Below are positions 21,930 through 23,485 of a stretch of 23,485 nucleotides of DNA, piece after piece. Both the position numbers and the translations under genes were made by a program. The notes beneath the pieces are model-generated. The model was given only the letters and a program-made list of their open reading frames with translations. It was not told the origin of the DNA and ran no database searches. Every line of letters begins with the position of its first letter. The first letter of the stretch is position 1. Source of the DNA: Ideonella sp. (GTDB taxonomy: Bacteria > Pseudomonadota > Gammaproteobacteria > Burkholderiales > Burkholderiaceae_C); contig NZ_JADJDO010000030.1 in the NCBI RefSeq assembly GCF_016702655.1, positions 1 through 23,485 on the forward strand. The letters are read 5' to 3'.

Positions 21930-23485
21930 TCACGACGCGCTTCGCAAGCGCACGAGCAGCCCGGCCGTCGATGCATCCAGGCCCGCGGTGTCGCCTCGAC
22001 CCCGAGCGCGGCAGCAGGTCATTGCACAGCGCCTTGCCGAGTTCCACGCCCCACTGGTCGAAGCTGTTGATGCCCCACAGCGCGCCGCTCGTGAACACGC
22101 GGTGTTCGTAGAGCGCGATCAGCGCGCCCAGGCTGCGCGGCGTCAGGCGGTCGAGCACGAGCGTCGTGCTCGGGCGGTTGCCGAAAATGGCGGTGTTGCG
22201 CCAGCGTCTGCGCGGCGTCGATCTGCTGTGACGCGGTGGGCGCCTTCTCGTCAGGGCCTGCGCCGCGCTCTGCCCTGCATCAGCGCCTGCGCCTGTGCCA
22301 GGCCGTTGGCGAGCAGCATCTGGTGCTGGCGCTTCAGCAGCGCGCCCAGCGCCGCGTCGCGCCCTCCAGGCGGTGCACGGGCCGGGCGACGAGGATGAAT
22401 CGACTGGTACCACATCGCTGCCCTGGTGCAAGATCTGGAAGTAGGCGTGCTGGCCGTTGGTGCCCGGCTCCGCCCCACACGACCGGGTTGGCGCCGAAGG
22501 CGCAAGGCCTCGCCGTCGACATCGACGCGCACCTGCTGCTGCTCATCCGAGCTGCCGGGCGGCGTAGGCCGGCAGGCGCTTCAAGCCCTGGTGGTAGGGT
22601 GCGACATTGCGGCTCGCATAGCCGTGGAAGTTGCGGTACCAGACGTCGAGCAGTCCGGAGCAGCATCGGCAGGTTGCGCTTCGACGGGTTCTGCGCGAAG
22701 TGCCGGTCCATTGCGCGCCGGCCAGCAACTCGCGGAAAAGATGTCGGCACCGATCGCGATCGCGACGGGCAGATCGATCGCCGACCACATCGAGTAGCGC
22801 CCGCCCACCCAGTCCCAGAAGCCGAAGGTGGTGGCAATGCCGAAGGCGGCCGCGGCCTCGATGTTGGTCGTCGTCGCGACGAAGTGGCGCTGCACATCGG
22901 TGCCGCCGTTGGCGAGAAACCAGGCCTTGGCCGCCTGCGCGTTGGCCATCGTCTCCTTTGGGTCGAAGGTCTGCATGGCGACGATGAACAGCCGTCGCCG
23001 GCCGGAATCGCAATTGGCGCAGCACGGGCGCGATGTCGTGGCCGTCGACGTTGGCGACGAAGTGCATTGCGAGGCCGGATTGCGCAAACGCGTCCAGCGC
23101 CGGCACGGCCATCTGTGCACCGAGGTCGCTGCCGCCGATGCCGATGTTGACGACATGCCGGATGCCGCTCGCGGCACGGTTGCGCACGCGTTCGGCGAAG
23201 GCGAGCATTGCATCGAGCACTGCATGCACCTCGGCCGAGACCGCGTCGCCCACGACCGGCGGCGCGCGCAGCGCGGTGTGCAGCACCGCACGGCCTTCGG
23301 TCAGGTTGATCGCGTCGCCGCGCAACATCGCGTCGCGGCGGCCCGCGACATCGCATTCGCGCGCCAGATCGGCGAGCCCCCCGCAGGGGCGTCCGAATCG
23401 ACCAGGTTCCGGACAGGTCGGCGAAGACCCGGGCGCTCAGCAGGCTCATCGCGTCGAAGCGCAATGGATCGGCGGCGAAGGCCTG
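21930..23485 (-). pseudogene. pgi: glucose-6-phosphate isomerase, partial and frameshifted
   Basis: Pgi interconverts glucose 6-phosphate and fructose 6-phosphate. The N-terminus lies beyond the right edge. Fragments in changing frames follow the family order: AFAADPLRFDAMSL, RRDAMLRGDAINLTEGRAVL, IRHVVNIGIGGSDLGAQMAV (the PGI signature), FVANVDGHDIAPVLRQL, TFDPKETMANAQAAKAWFLA, FGFWDWVGGRYSMWSAIDLP, NPSKRNLPMLL, LLDVWYRNFHGYASRNVAPY and HRVFTSGALWGINSFDQWGV ELGK. The stop is TGA at 21930-21932 after LLVRLRSAS. At least six frame changes occur, including near 23400, 22995, 22735, 22560 and 21995. With catalytic regions preserved between breaks, low-quality sequence near the contig end is the simplest explanation. 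Confidence 0.88.

Overview
The window is high-GC DNA that looks like a betaproteobacterial chromosome, most likely order Burkholderiales. This rests on the Burkholderiales-like sequences of guaB, guaA, rimO, pgi and SmpB, the divergent smpB / ratA-rnfH arrangement, and a DUF4124 protein beside guaB. I see no rRNA, tRNA or CRISPR array.

Positions 1-6511 are accessory: the tail of an integron gene-cassette array with no integrase in view. Four attC sites, all in the same (+) orientation, follow plus-strand cassette genes: a DUF1413 gene with an unknown partner (attC1), a BrnT-type toxin-antitoxin pair (attC2), a ParE-type toxin-antitoxin pair (attC3), and a glyoxalase-fold (VOC) protein (attC4). 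A small orphan reading frame follows attC4. Two IS110-family elements sit in the array. The first, IS110-like (about 1198-2844), lies just beyond the R' box of attC1. The second, of the IS1111 subgroup (4641-6215), splits attC4 exactly between its R'' and L'' boxes. The noncoding end of the second element carries short segments matching the attC target and both ends of the element, in the order expected of a bridge RNA (seekRNA). This is the most interesting system in the window.

Positions 6694-11772 (minus strand) hold guanine nucleotide synthesis: guaB, a Phd/VapC-type toxin-antitoxin pair, a Tet-like MFS exporter, then guaA. Positions 11925-13730 hold a secreted DUF4124 protein, rnfH and ratA (overlapping, minus) and smpB (plus). 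Positions 13731-14398 have no gene but hold a hairpin, a diverged inverted repeat and a 35-base G run. Positions 14399-18980 hold a MetC-like PLP enzyme, a histidine-phosphatase-fold protein, a transglutaminase-like protein overlapping a PaaI-type thioesterase, and rimO. Positions 19129-20205 hold a two-gene unit of unknown function that starts with a tandem ribbon-helix-helix protein. The right end holds a hemolysin III (PAQR) protein, a PhnB-like VOC protein and the 3' part of pgi.

Many reading frames are broken by one- or two-base indels, mostly at short homopolymers or dinucleotide repeats (guaA, pgi, the hemolysin III gene, the PhnB-like gene, the IS110 transposase, several cassette genes). 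Two of these are housekeeping genes and the reading resumes cleanly after each break, so base-calling or assembly error is a likely explanation for many, with real pseudogenes not excluded.
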